From positions 30,594-94,593 of the forward strand of contig CAYULA010000006.1 of NCBI GenBank assembly GCA_964445525.1: a stretch of DNA of 64,000 bases, written 5' to 3'. Made by a program: the position numbers and the translations under genes. The stretch is from Penumbrarchaeum sp964445525. GTDB taxonomy: Archaea > Thermoplasmatota > Penumbrarchaeia > Penumbrarchaeales > Penumbrarchaeaceae. Numbering within the stretch: the first letter of the stretch is position 1; every line of letters starts with the position of its first letter. The notes beneath the pieces were generated by a model that worked only from the letters and a program-made list of their open reading frames with translations, made no database searches and was not told the origin of the DNA. This document shows positions 35,002 to 45,578 of this stretch, piece by piece.

Positions 35002-38000
35002 TCACTTCTTGTGGAGATGCGGGAAATCGGACTCAGGGAAATCCTCGTCTACTTCCCTCTTCCTGCTCAGAGCTTTAACAACCAGGGCCATCGCGATGAG
35101 TGCAATGATGCCCGCCAAGATGACGAGAACCAGATAGAGAACGGTATTGTCGTCCCCCTCTTCTTCATCGTCATCAACGGTTGGATCTCTCACTCTCGGT
35201 CCCTGGAGGTATTCCTCGAGATTCGAGTCACCGTCACCGTCGGGATCATCATCCTGATCGCCGGGTGTCAGAGGATCGAATCCGAATCTCACCTCATAAT
35301 TGTCGGGGAGTCCGTCATCATCGGTGTCGAGGTCCCTGGGATCGGTTCCAAGCTCGTATTCCCTGATATTGGACAGCGAATCGCCATCGTAATCCCTGTT
35401 TCGATCGTTTACGGTCTTGTCGAGACCGTTCTCATCCTCCCAGGCATCGGGTATTCCGTCGTTGTCGGCATCGAAGTCCTCGGGTTTCTCTGACACAAGG
35501 ACATAGAAGGAATGGCTGTCATGATTGCCTGCGGAGTCGTATACCGTAAGGGTCATGGAATAGTTGCCGGCTCTTTCAAAGAAGAAGGTGATCTCCTTTC
35601 CTACCAGTGTCTGGTTGCCGAGAGGTCCGTCCATCATCCATATCCATTCCGTAACACCCACGTTATCCGTGGATCCCATGTCCATCATTGTATAGGTTTC
35701 TCCCTCAAGGAGTTCGATATTGTCAGGACCGATGGCCACCGGCGGAAGCAGATCTTCGATATCCACGAAGCGGGTGACCGTTGCATCGTTGCCTTCCGCA
35801 TCCGATACGGACAGATAGACAGTGATGTTTCCGATAGCTCCCTCGAGATCTATCTCCAGCACAGGTCCGTTGGCTGTTATGATGGAGTTGTCGGGTAAGA
35901 CAATGGTCCAGGCGAAAAGTGTTATTCCAACGTTATCGTAGGAAGCACTTGCATTTCCCACAAGAGGTAGATGATTCCCAAGTAGCTCTGGCATATCAAG
36001 GACAATGACCGGCGCTTCAGCATCCCTGATAGTGATGTTCATACTGAGCTCCACTGCAGGATTCACTCCATCGGTTACAAGGAGGGATATGGTGTATTCG
36101 CCGACCTCATGGAACACGTATGAAACATCCATTCCGGTCATTACCTCGTCCATGATGGTCCAGGTATAATCCACGATGCCAACGTTATCGCTGGACATCG
36201 AGGCTGAGAAGGTGACCTCCTCATGCTGGAATGCCTCGGAGGGTCCCATTATCATCGGAACCGGCGGTTCATCGTCCACAATATTGATCTCAACCGGTTC
36301 GGTGGAAACGGAGTTGCCCGATCCGTCGTAGGCTCTGAAATGGTATTCAAGTGATCCACCGTTATCGTTGGGAATCATGATTGACAGCATGAAGCTGTCT
36401 CCATCTTTTGTGAGCATCTCAATCATCTGGTCGGTTCCCGTGAAGGAGTAGATCACCTCTACCATGTCAACTTCTATGTTGTCGGTGACGTTCACCTTGA
36501 ACATGAACTCCTCACCAGTTGCGGCTGATGTATCGGAAAGGAATTCCATGAACTCGGGAGCATCATTATCCACAACCTCCACCTGGAAGATGACCGTCTG
36601 AGCGGAATTACCTCCCTGATCGAAGGCCTCTATCCAGAAATTGAGAGGATCCATTGTATCGGGAATATCCAGGTCGAAGCTGAAGGTTCCCGATGAATCA
36701 ACACCATCCACGAACGGGACGGGGTCCGGCATTGTGCCTCCGAAATAATAGTAGACCCTTGCACCGGCTACCTCGACATCATCCGAGATGTCCACGCTTA
36801 TTGAGAAGGTATCTCCGGTGGTCGCCTCCAAACCATAATCAGGTATGCCAATCAGGGGTTCATTGTTATCAAGGATGTCAACAGTCTGCTGATCTCCCGA
36901 GGTATCATTGAAATTGTTTGCGGGTCCGATATCGGTAGCATCGAACCAGTAGGTCATTGTTCCGCTCTTCTTATCCAGATTTATGAGATAATAATAGACA
37001 TCATCGGATAGCATCTCCATGGGAACCGTCTTTTCAACGGTATCGAAAGAGAAGTAGTAGTGAAAATTTACTTCCAATACTTCGATGTTATCCCAGACGA
37101 TAGTCCTAATTGGGAAATTGGCCTGACCTGCCTCTGCAACCTTGGGTGTCATGTCCCCGTAGATCTGCGGTTTATCATTGTCCAGCATTGTAATGGTTGT
37201 TTCAGGAGTGGTGTACGAATTGTATGAGGTGTCCACGATCAGGAACTCATAAACCAGAGAGGAAAGTGTATGTTCCGTGACTTCGACCGTAAACCAGTTG
37301 TCTCCAGTTCCCTTGGTCATGGGTATCCTGTCATACTCATTTCCATCTATGTAGTGATATGAAAGGTACACCTGCATTACACCGATATTGTCCGTTGCAT
37401 CCATGGTGAATGTCTTCGGATCGCCCGTGGTTGCGGTGGCTGTTGTCATATCCGTTACCATCGAAGGATTGTCATTGTCGTACACCAGATGTGTGAAATT
37501 AGTTTCAAGCATCCAGTTACCTGCGAGGTCGGCTGCAGTGATGTTGTAGGTGATATTGTCCAGTAAATTCAGATTAACATTGAATACGGGTGAATCCCAT
37601 TTCATACTGGTGGAATTGTAGGTCAGAGAAAGATTGATTGCACTATCCCAGTCCTCTTCATATGTCCAAAGAACATGGACCTCGACAACCTCGGCTCCGT
37701 CCACGTTATCATCTATCTCCACCGTGAAATAGAATTCGTCACCTGTTGTTGCAAGTCTCGTCTGTGTACCTTCAACTGTTGGAATGTCGTTGTCTTCAAT
37801 ATCCACCTCGACTGTGGCACTAGGTCCGAGCTCCCACCAGTTGCCCTCGTCATCCCTGAAATTGTAAGCGTAGAAGAGGTGGTCTATAGAATCCGAAGGT
37901 ATTGTGATTGTTCCGGTGGCTGTTTGATCGTCTCCAAGGCCCTCACCTTCAATGTCTAGATATTCATAACTGTGAGAGCCGGTTCCATACCAGTATTCAA

Positions 38001-41000
38001 CCCTGACGTAGTCGATTCCCACATTATCGTTCAATGTCAGGTTGAACATGAAGGGATCGCCCGTTGTGCCAAGGGTTTCTGTATTGTCCGAAACAAAGGT
38101 CGGGGCCGTATCATCGTAGACCTCAACGGTGTAGATCATGCTTGATCCGACATTGTTGTTATTGTCGGTGGCCTCGAAGTAATACATCATTTCTGAGATG
38201 TAATCAGGCACGGTAAGATCGTAGTGATAGGTGTTGAAAACAAGCTTACTCATATTTACCCAGAAATATGCAGAGTCTGTAACATCCTTGTAGTATAATT
38301 TGACGGATGTGGAATCATATCCGATGTTATCTGCAACCTTCACGGTGAGAGCCAGGAGCTCCCCTGTAGCCGGGTCCGTTGGAACGATCTCACTGGCTGG
38401 GAATGTGGGTGCGTCGTTGTCGTCAACATCCTGTGTATCGGAGAAAATAACGGTATTTCCGGAAGTATCCTTGATGGTAATAGTATACGATATCTGAACC
38501 ACGGAATCGTCGAGGGATACAGCCAGGCTGTATGTCCCGTCTCCATCGTCCACCATAGCAACATCGGTCCCATCAAGATTGTTGTGCGACCAGGTTATTG
38601 TCACGGTATCTATTCCAACATTATCCGATACCGAAATGTCGAATGTGTAGGAATCCGCAGTGGTTCCTGTACCACTATTATCCGTGTATGTCGGATCATC
38701 ATTGTCTGTAACAGACAGGGTTACCTGAGTTGTTGCGTTGGTGAATCCTGCATTATCCTCGGCTACAATGTAGTACTTGAATTCGGTGGAAGCACTGTAG
38801 ATGTTGAACTCTATATCGTATGTATCGCCCGTGTTCTTGGTCATCTCTATTGTATGCCAGGATCCGTCATCATTGTAATGAAGGGTTACCTTTGCAACTT
38901 CCTGATCATCTACCACATCTATTGTGATGTTAACAGCATCTCCGGTTGTCAATGTGCCAGGTGTTACCACAGGTGTCGAGAGCTGAAGTACATTCACTCT
39001 GTAGTACATGGTATCCACAACAACCAGATGGCCTGCAGTGTCATTCGCTGATAGATTGAAGTAGAAGTGATCCACATCTGTCGGTATTGTTATGGTGAAG
39101 GTGTAGATGTCTCCTACCTGTGTGAAAGTGGTTAGATTGGTGAAACCCGCGGCGGTGTCATTGTCGAATTTGTAAGACATCATGATGTCGGTCAAACCGA
39201 TATTATCGGTCCACTTGACACTGACCTCCATTGTTCCGCTAACAGGTAAAGTGGGGTCCAACATGATGTCGGAATACACCGGTTTATCGTTATCGGTAAC
39301 AGCAACCGTCATGGTTGAACTGGTTACGGAATTAGCCGACGAATCCGTCACGGTTACGGTATAGGTCATGCTTGAGACGGAATGATCAAGGAAAATTGTA
39401 GCACTGTAAGTACCGTCACCATCATCTGAAAGAGTGGTTGTGGTTCCGAGAGTTCCATGGCTCCAGGTCACAGATACCGTGTCTATCTCCACGTTGTCGG
39501 ATGCTGTTACATCGAATGTGAAGCTGTCACCGGTTGTTCCGGTTGTTCCGGAGCTGTCCGTAAAGGTGGGATCATCATCATCGATTATTGGCTGTGTATA
39601 GGTAATGGTCTTATTGGTGAAACCATTATCATCTATGGCCTCGAAATAGAATTTAACTTCAAGGGTTCCGTCAATAACGCCAACAAAGAAGTATTCATCA
39701 CCAGAACTGTGAGTCATGACAGCGGATTGCCATCCATCACCCTCATTCCACCAGAATGTCACATTCTCAACCTCATCGTTGTCTGTTACATCTATGGTAA
39801 TATTAACCGTATCACCGGTGGCTGGCGATGACGGGGTGGCTGAGGGAGTTCCAAATTGCGGCAGATTGACCTTGCTGTAAGTTGTCGGCGATGTTACCTG
39901 GTTGGAGCTTGTATCCGTGGCACTCACATTGAAATATATATGATCGCAGGTGGAAGGTATGGTAACTGTGAAGGTGTAAACATCTCCAACCTGAGTATAT
40001 GTGGTTAGATTGGTGTAACCGGATACATTATCGAGCCTGTACTGAAGCATTACCGTAGAAAATCCTATGTTATCTGTCCATTCGACGCTGATATCCAATA
40101 TTCCGGTAATTGGGTCCTCCGGATCCCAATCAACGTTCGAGTACACAGGATCGTCATTATCGGTAACTGTCACTGTCGTCAATGAACTCTCAACGAAATT
40201 GCTTGAAGTATCATTCACTTTTAGAGTATAGGTCATGGATGAAAGATCATCATCAAGTGTAATGGTGCCGCTCCAGGTTCCGTCACCGTCATCGGTTAGG
40301 AAGAACCATTCCGAGAGTGTTCCATGATCCCAGTATACCGAGATGTTGGCAACCTCGATATTATCTTCTGCGGAAACATCGAATGTAAAATCGTCCCCGG
40401 TTGTCCCGGATGTTGGAGAATTATCGGTATAGGTTGGAGGATCATTGTCCCCGGTTGTCACAGTTTCTTCATCGGTCTCGTTTTCGAAGCCGTTATCGTC
40501 CATACATTCCACATAATATTTGATCTCCTCCGAGGTTTCATTTACTGTGATGGTGGCCGTATACGTGTCTCCTGTACTGACGGTCATATTGGCAACTTTC
40601 CAGTCGCCTGCGTCGTTGTAATTCAGGAATACTCCATCAACAGCATCATTATCGGTCACATCGATCGAGAATGTAACTGACTCGCCTGTCTTTGGTTCCG
40701 TGGGATTCAGTGTTATTGTTCCAAGCTGGGGCAGGTTAACCTCACTCATGTAACCGCTGTCGGTGATCCTGTTTCCGGATGTGTCAAGAGCCGTGAAGTT
40801 GAAATATACATGATCGCAGGTGGACGGTATCGTCAAGGTGAATGTATAGGTATCCCCGACCTGCGTGTAGGTTGATAATGTCGTATAGCCAGAAACATTG
40901 TCCAATCTGTATTCCAGTTCAACGGATTGGAGACCGATATTATCGGTTACGTCAATGCTGATCTCGAGGGTTCCTGTAATCGGGTCCTCTGGCTCCCAGT

Positions 41001-44000
41001 CGGGATTGGAGAGTTCGGGATCGTCATTATCCGTAACGGTTACTGTCATCAGGGATCCCACCTCGGAATTTGCTGAGGTGTCGGTGACTGTTATCGTATA
41101 TGTCATGGAGCTGAGTGAGTCATCCAGATCAACTTCAAGGCTCCAAGTTCCATCTCCGTCATCACTGAGTGATTCCGTATCGCCGAGAGTATCATGGCTC
41201 CATGTTACCTCCACATCATCGACCTCAACGTTGTCGGTGGGGGAAACATCGAAGGTAAAGGTGTCTCCGGTTGTTCCTGTTGTGGGTGAATTATCCGTGA
41301 ATTCCGGTTCGTCGTTATCGGTAACGGTTTCGGTCCAGGTCTCTGTCTTGTTGGTGAAGGCATTATCATCGGTTACTATGAAATAGTACTTTATTTCCAG
41401 TCCGTTGTCCGGTGTGATATCGGCTGCATATAGATCATTCATGTAATATGTCATGGCCATGGTGTTCCATGTTCCGTCATAGTTATAGTGCATTATCACG
41501 CTGGATATATTATCGTCGTTGTCAGTAACTTCAATCGTTATGTTGAGCCCCTCTCCGGTTGTGGGAAATGCGGGTGTCAATGTCGGAGTGCCGAATTGTG
41601 GAAGGTTCACTTCGGTATAATAGGTGGAAGTGGTAACCGTATTTGCACTCGGATCCCCTGCTCCTACCGTGTTTCCACCTAAATCGCTTGCAGTGAAGTA
41701 ATAGTACAGATGATCACAGGTCTGGGGGAGATAGAGCATGTAAGTGTAGGTATCTCCGACCTGTGTATAGGTAGTCCAGGGGAAGAAGGAGGAGGTATTG
41801 TCCATCCTGAAGTACAAGGTAGGATCCTTGACCTCTATATTATCTTCCCAGTCAACGCTGAGATAAACCGCTCCCGTCATGGGGTCCTCCGGATCGATTT
41901 CAATATTGGAGTATTCCGGAGGATCATTGTCGCTGACAGAAACCGTCATGGTACTTCCGGTAACCGAGTTGGAGGATCCGTCCGTGACGGTTATTGTGTA
42001 GGTCATATCAGCAACATCATGGTCAAGATCAACATCAAGGCTCCACGTTCCGTCACCGTCATCATCAAGTGATTCGGTTCCGCCCTCGGTTCCGTGCGAC
42101 CAGGTTACCTCCACATCATCAACCTCGATGTTATCATCCGTGGAGATGTCGAAGGTATACTCGTCACCCGTTGTTCCGGAGGTTGGAGAATTATCCGTGA
42201 AGGACGGATCATCATCATCTGTAAGAGAGAATGACCAGATCTGTGACATGGTCATGTAACCGAGGTCATCGGAGGCGGTGAAATAATACTGAACCATATC
42301 AGACCCATCAACGGTGAAGTTGGCCCAGAAGAGCTCATCCCCGCTGAATGTCATCATCATCTGGTTCCAGGATCCCTCGTCCTTATAGTGGATCATCACC
42401 GAACTCTCATCGAGATCACCGTTATCGGTTACGTTGATCGTGATGTTTACCCAGCTTCCAGTGGTGGGTGTCGCGGGGCTCACGGTTCCGTCGTAGAACC
42501 ACGGTTTGTTGACCACCTCGGACATGAGAGGTGTGGCTTCTGTGTTTCCGGCCAGGTCGGATGCACCCGAAAGATAGTAGATTTTATCCTCATTATCGGT
42601 GATGTTTATCGACCAGGTATAGGTATCGCCGGATAGTGACCAATTTGTTGCTTCCATGAACGGCGAGGACTGATCGAAACGATACACCAGTGCGGTATCG
42701 GTTATCAAAACATTATCAACCCAGTCTATGCTGATGTTCAAAACTCCGGTTCTGGGTTCTTCTGGATCCATAACGATATTGCTGTACTGAGGTGCCGTTC
42801 CGTCAATCAGATTCATCGTCTTGGGAGTGGATGCCATCCAGTTTCCGTTGATATCAGTGGCCGAGAAGAAATAGGTCATTGGATCAACTGATTTTGGAAG
42901 TGTTATCGTATGCTCAAATGGCTCAAGCAAAGTAAATGAATCATTGCTATGAGGACCCGAACCGAACCAGTACTCAACATTCAGCTCAACAATTCCCACA
43001 TTATCCTCTACCATGGGTCTGAATGTGAATGGATTATTGGAATATGCTATGGGATCGCTGTTATCCTCCATTAATATTGGAGATGACTCGTCATCGAAAC
43101 CCATTCCGAATTTGGAAACAAACCCATCATATTCGGATGAAGTTGTGTCAGGTCTGGTTTCCATGTATGCTCCGGGTGTGGTCGGGAATTCACCATAACT
43201 ACTCTGATAAGATGATGAATACCTTGTATATCCGGTCATGTAAACATTATTGAGATTGTCCACATCCAGTGCGTAGAAATAGTCGTAATATCCCCCTCCT
43301 AGGTAGGAAGAATATCCTATGGATGATCCGTCGGAGGAAAGGTTGAAGAAACAACCTTCTCTGGAATATTTTGGTGATGTTTGAATTGCATTTAAAAGCG
43401 GGAAATTCGAGGAATAGGTATCCCCTGCCACGAATACGTTTCCATTCGGCCCTATCTCCAAACTGTCACCATTCATATATTCGCTGCCAGTTCCTCCCAT
43501 GAAGGTAGACCATACCAATCCACTACCGGCGGAATTTAATTTTGTAACAAAGAGATCATACGAATAACTGGAGGTTGATGGTCTGGATGTCATATAGGCT
43601 CCGCTAGTTGTCGGATAGTCCCCGTACAATCCGGCATAATAGGAATAATAGCTGGTATAACCTCCTATTACAGCCTGTCCGCTGTCATCCACATCAATAG
43701 CATAACCATAATCGTAGTGACCTCCACCAATAAGGGTGGAGTAGACCGCATCACCGTCGGAGTCCAGTTTGGCACAGAATGCCTCATCATAGCTTCCCTT
43801 TGGCGAGGTCTGGTACGCGCCGGTTGTTGTCGGGAAATCAACGGAATAATCATCATCGGTTCTTCCGACAACATAGGTGTAATCGTTCTTGTCAATGGCG
43901 ACTCCGTATACGTAATCACCGTATGATGACCCGCTTCCGAGGAATGTTGACCACACAATATCGGATCCGTCATTTTTTATCTTGGTTACATATCCGTCGT

Positions 44001-45366
44001 ATTCGGTTGAATACTGAGGTCTGGAGGATTGGAAGGCACCGGAAGTTGTTGGCCAATCACCATATGTCGGAGATCTCGATGTTGAATACTGGGTTCTTCC
44101 GACTATTACCGGGTTTTCATTGGAATCTATGGCTATGTCATAAACATAATCGTAGTAGGCTCCATCCACAAGTGTGGACCATTCCAAATCCGAACCGTCC
44201 TCGTTGAATTTTGAAACACCGATAGCATAATAACCGCTGTAGGCAAAATCCGTCATGTAGGCTCCTGTCGTGGTGGGCCAGTTTCCGGAATAGGAATAAT
44301 AGGATCTGCCAGTCATGTATGCATAACCATCGTCGTCCACAACTACATAACCATCATAATCGGATCCGTAACCTCCTATGAAGGTTGAGTAGATCAATTC
44401 AGAACCTGCATAGTTGAACTTGCTCAGGAAACAATCATAGGAGTAACTTGTTCTGGTTTCCTGATAGGCACCGGTGGTGGTGGGGAACTGAATGTTGTCA
44501 TTTGAAGTGTAACCTGAAATGTATGTACATCCCTCGCTATCCACGGCAATATCCCTGACATAATCCGATGATCCTCCCCCGATAAATGTGGAATAATAGA
44601 GAGGATCAATTACTACCGTTTTCGAATTATCATAATCCCCGAGATCGAATGTGTATCGATTCCCATCCAATACCTTGAACTCGGCATCGATCGCTTCGCC
44701 GGTATCTGCATAATAGACAAAGAGGTCCGAGTCGATGATGGTCATATCGTCCTGATATTCTATAACCAGTCGGTCTCCTTCGGCTATAAGGTCCCTGTGA
44801 CCGGAAACCTCCACATTGATATTGGAGACTTGAGAGTACGGTGAGACGATGTAATCGTATTTCACATCATCCTCGCTGTAATAATATCTCAGGTCGATTC
44901 CGCTCCAGAGATTCTCATATTGAACTATGTCAAAGGTCCTTGCCCCTGTAATCCAATTGGACCTTTCACCTATCATCCAGTTCTTCTTTCCAATCCTCTG
45001 GTCCATCCCGGATGCTTCAGCACTTTCCTGAGCATCAACGAAATCCATCTTAAGAACATGACCGTTGGTCTTTACCGTTTCAACCTCGTCATCCATCATC
45101 TCTTCCTCGACGATGATGTTCATAAAAATGCTGCTGTCATAGAATGCAATTCCTCCGAAATCAGTCTCTCCGTAGAAAGACATATCTTGTGACCACTGTC
45201 CCTTGTTCTCCGTGAATACTCCAGATCCCCTGACAAGATCAGTGGGTATAATCTGATCTTCCTGAGAGCCGTCCGATGCATGGACCGGTAAGAACGTTAC
45301 CAGTCCCACAAAGGTAGAAAGTACCATCGACAAAGCTACAAAAATCGAGAGTGTCCCCTTTCGCAT
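35002..45366 (-). CDS. Giant cell-surface protein: SBBP propeller, Ig-like super-repeats, PKD domains, calcium repeats
   Basis: A 3454-residue anchored surface protein, the largest here. A signal peptide is followed by a ~200-residue domain beginning FTENKGQW, which often precedes SBBP repeats. About nine SBBP-like propeller units follow (YSTFIGG..DYVRDIAVD, with FPTTTGAYQ). Then come roughly 25 Ig-like domains, fifteen of them in a five-fold three-domain super-repeat, several PKD-like domains, thrombospondin-3-type loops (DADNDGIPDAWE, DTDDDGLPDNYE), a membrane helix and a short basic tail. ATG 45366 is chosen because AGGTGAT precedes it by 4-5 nt; GTG 45375 is in frame upstream. No catalytic motif is visible. 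It is probably an S-layer-associated or adhesive stalk. Confidence 0.85.
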   Translation of the reverse strand: MRKGTLSIFVALSMVLSTFVGLVTFLPVHASDGSQEDQIIPTDLVRGSGVFTENKGQWSQDMSFYGETDFGGIAFYDSSIFMNIIVEEEMMDDEVETVKTNGHVLKMDFVDAQESAEASGMDQRIGKKNWMIGERSNWITGARTFDIVQYENLWSGIDLRYYYSEDDVKYDYIVSPYSQVSNINVEVSGHRDLIAEGDRLVIEYQDDMTIIDSDLFVYYADTGEAIDAEFKVLDGNRYTFDLGDYDNSKTVVIDPLYYSTFIGGGSSDYVRDIAVDSEGCTYISGYTSNDNIQFPTTTGAYQETRTSYSYDCFLSKFNYAGSELIYSTFIGGYGSDYDGYVVVDDDGYAYMTGRSYYSYSGNWPTTTGAYMTDFAYSGYYAIGVSKFNEDGSDLEWSTLVDGAYYDYVYDIAIDSNENPVIVGRTQYSTSRSPTYGDWPTTSGAFQSSRPQYSTEYDGYVTKIKNDGSDIVWSTFLGSGSSYGDYVYGVAIDKNDYTYVVGRTDDDYSVDFPTTTGAYQTSPKGSYDEAFCAKLDSDGDAVYSTLIGGGHYDYGYAIDVDDSGQAVIGGYTSYYSYYAGLYGDYPTTSGAYMTSRPSTSSYSYDLFVTKLNSAGSGLVWSTFMGGTGSEYMNGDSLEIGPNGNVFVAGDTYSSNFPLLNAIQTSPKYSREGCFFNLSSDGSSIGYSSYLGGGYYDYFYALDVDNLNNVYMTGYTRYSSSYQSSYGEFPTTPGAYMETRPDTTSSEYDGFVSKFGMGFDDESSPILMEDNSDPIAYSNNPFTFRPMVEDNVGIVELNVEYWFGSGPHSNDSFTLLEPFEHTITLPKSVDPMTYFFSATDINGNWMASTPKTMNLIDGTAPQYSNIVMDPEEPRTGVLNISIDWVDNVLITDTALVYRFDQSSPFMEATNWSLSGDTYTWSINITDNEDKIYYLSGASDLAGNTEATPLMSEVVNKPWFYDGTVSPATPTTGSWVNITINVTDNGDLDESSVMIHYKDEGSWNQMMMTFSGDELFWANFTVDGSDMVQYYFTASDDLGYMTMSQIWSFSLTDDDDPSFTDNSPTSGTTGDEYTFDISTDDNIEVDDVEVTWSHGTEGGTESLDDDGDGTWSLDVDLDHDVADMTYTITVTDGSSNSVTGSTMTVSVSDNDPPEYSNIEIDPEDPMTGAVYLSVDWEDNIEVKDPTLYFRMDNTSSFFPWTTYTQVGDTYTYMLYLPQTCDHLYYYFTASDLGGNTVGAGDPSANTVTTSTYYTEVNLPQFGTPTLTPAFPTTGEGLNITIEVTDNDDNISSVIMHYNYDGTWNTMAMTYYMNDLYAADITPDNGLEIKYYFIVTDDNAFTNKTETWTETVTDNDEPEFTDNSPTTGTTGDTFTFDVSPTDNVEVDDVEVTWSHDTLGDTESLSDDGDGTWSLEVDLDDSLSSMTYTITVTDTSANSEVGSLMTVTVTDNDDPELSNPDWEPEDPITGTLEISIDVTDNIGLQSVELEYRLDNVSGYTTLSTYTQVGDTYTFTLTIPSTCDHVYFNFTALDTSGNRITDSGYMSEVNLPQLGTITLNPTEPKTGESVTFSIDVTDNDAVDGVFLNYNDAGDWKVANMTVSTGDTYTATITVNETSEEIKYYVECMDDNGFENETDEETVTTGDNDPPTYTDNSPTSGTTGDDFTFDVSAEDNIEVANISVYWDHGTLSEWFFLTDDGDGTWSGTITLDDDLSSMTYTLKVNDTSSNFVESSLTTVTVTDNDDPVYSNVDWDPEDPITGILDISVEWTDNIGFSTVMLQYRLDNVSGYTNLTTYTQVGDVYTFTVTIPSTCDHIYFNVSATDTSSNQVTSPTTYSKVNLPQFGTPSATPSSPATGDTVNITIDVTDNDEVENVTFWWNEGDGWQSAVMTHSSGDEYFFVGVIDGTLEVKFYFEAIDDNGFTNKTITYTQPIIDDDDPTFTDSSGTTGTTGDSFTFDVTASDNVEIDTVSVTWSHGTLGTTTTLSDDGDGTYSATIFLDHSVSSMTYTVTVTDSSANSVTSSTMTVAVTDNDKPVYSDIMLDPTLPVSGTMEVSVKWTDNIGLTDIMMSYKFDNDTAAGFTNLTTFTQVGDIYTFTITIPTDVDHFYFNLSANDTAGHLVVVDTMYYRVNVLQLSTPVVTPGTLTTGDAVNITIDVVDDQEVAKVTLHYNDDGSWHTIEMTKNTGDTYDIEFNIYSASTEFKYYIVAEDNAGFTNATTQVTLSVTDNDDPTYTDNSGTGTTADSYTFDISVSDNVGIDTVTITWSHNNLDGTDVAMVDDGDGTYSLAVSLDDSVVQISYTITIKDTSGNTVIFSDTQDVDDNDAPTFPASEIVPTDPATGELLALTVKVADNIGYDSTSVKLYYKDVTDSAYFWVNMSKLVFNTYHYDLTVPDYISEMMYYFEATDNNNNVGSSMIYTVEVYDDTAPTFVSDNTETLGTTGDPFMFNLTLNDNVGIDYVRVEYWYGTGSHSYEYLDIEGEGLGDDQTATGTITIPSDSIDHLFYAYNFRDDEGNWWELGPSATVEVDIEDNDIPTVEGTQTRLATTGDEFYFTVEIDDNVDGAEVVEVHVLWTYEEDWDSAINLSLTYNSTSMKWDSPVFNVNLNLLDNITYNITAADLAGNWMLETNFTHLVYDNDNPSMVTDMTTATATTGDPKTFTMDATDNIGVMQVYLSYHYIDGNEYDRIPMTKGTGDNWFTVEVTEHTLSSLVYEFLIVDTSYNSYTTPETTITMLDNDKPQIYGDMTPKVAEAGQANFPIRTIVWDNIEVLEVNFHYYFSFDTVEKTVPMEMLSDDVYYYLINLDKKSGTMTYWFDATDIGPANNFNDTSGDQQTVDILDNNEPLIGIPDYGLEATTGDTFSISVDISDDVEVAGARVYYYFGGTMPDPVPFVDGVDSSGTFSFDLDIPDTMDPLNFWIEAFDQGGNSAQTVIFQVEVVDNDAPEFMEFLSDTSAATGEEFMFKVNVTDNIEVDMVEVIYSFTGTDQMIEMLTKDGDSFMLSIMIPNDNGGSLEYHFRAYDGSGNSVSTEPVEINIVDDEPPVPMIMGPSEAFQHEEVTFSASMSSDNVGIVDYTWTIMDEVMTGMDVSYVFHEVGEYTISLLVTDGVNPAVELSMNITIRDAEAPVIVLDMPELLGNHLPLVGNASASYDNVGITLFAWTIVLPDNSIITANGPVLEIDLEGAIGNITVYLSVSDAEGNDATVTRFVDIEDLLPPVAIGPDNIELLEGETYTMMDMGSTDNVGVTEWIWMMDGPLGNQTLVGKEITFFFERAGNYSMTLTVYDSAGNHDSHSFYVLVSEKPEDFDADNDGIPDAWEDENGLDKTVNDRNRDYDGDSLSNIREYELGTDPRDLDTDDDGLPDNYEVRFGFDPLTPGDQDDDPDGDGDSNLEEYLQGPRVRDPTVDDDEEEGDDNTVLYLVLVILAGIIALIAMALVVKALSRKREVDEDFPESDFPHLHKK
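38415..42815 (-). repeat. Five-fold super-repeat of three Ig-like domains
   Basis: Order B-C-A repeats five times. A units begin near FTDNSPTSGTTGD, B units contain YTQVGDTYTF and usually TCDH, and C units contain GF-x-N-x-T or a variant. The A-unit anchor occurs near 42181, 41284, 40423, 39550 and 38671, giving periods of 861-897 bases (about 292 codons). Copies 2-4 are the most alike, as expected if the array grew internally. Confidence 0.8.
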
Positions 45367-45441
45367 GGATATCACCTAATGTTTACCCCAGGTAATTCTC
45401 AGTACCTCTATAGGAATACTGCACGTTAAAACCCCTTAGTG

Positions 45442-45452
45442 ATATATAAAAG
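45442..45452 (-). promoter_or_regulatory. TATA box of the 3454-residue surface protein gene
   Basis: On the minus strand CTTTTATATAT, with initiation expected near 45420 and a leader of about 50 nt carrying the AGGTGAT ribosome site. The tract also reads as a TATA box on the + strand (ATATATAAAAG), so it could fire toward 45475 as well. Confidence 0.55.
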
Positions 45453-45460
45453 TTCGTTGG

Positions 45461-45556
45461 CCAGGGCAGTAGACTGGCTACAACCTATAAATACGATGGA
45501 AGAGGAGGGCGAGGGAAGCTGGCCCTCGAAACAAGGCTTGAGAGTAGGTTGCCTGG
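45461..45556 (+). ncRNA. Candidate structured RNA, class unknown
   Basis: This non-coding gap between two minus-strand genes is more G-rich than its flanks and folds well on paper. CCAGG (45461) pairs with CCTGG (45552-45556). Directly stacked inside is CAACCTAT (45481-45488) with GTAGGTTG (45544-45551), and inside that GAGGGC (45505) with GCCCTC (45522-45527). A small CAG-TAGA-CTG hairpin occupies 45467-45476. Strand is uncertain: a TATA-like tract lies at 45442-45452, and another (CTATAAATA) at 45485 within the structure. It matches no tRNA, RNase P, SRP RNA or C/D box pattern I know. It could instead be a 3' structure of the metalloprotease mRNA on the minus strand. Confidence 0.27.
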
Positions 45557-45578
45557 GTGATACTGTTAATTTGCTTTC

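Noticed and set aside
38415..42815. CRISPR array or DNA satellite
   Set aside because: The periodicity is protein-coding (~292 codons per unit) and the frame is open throughout.
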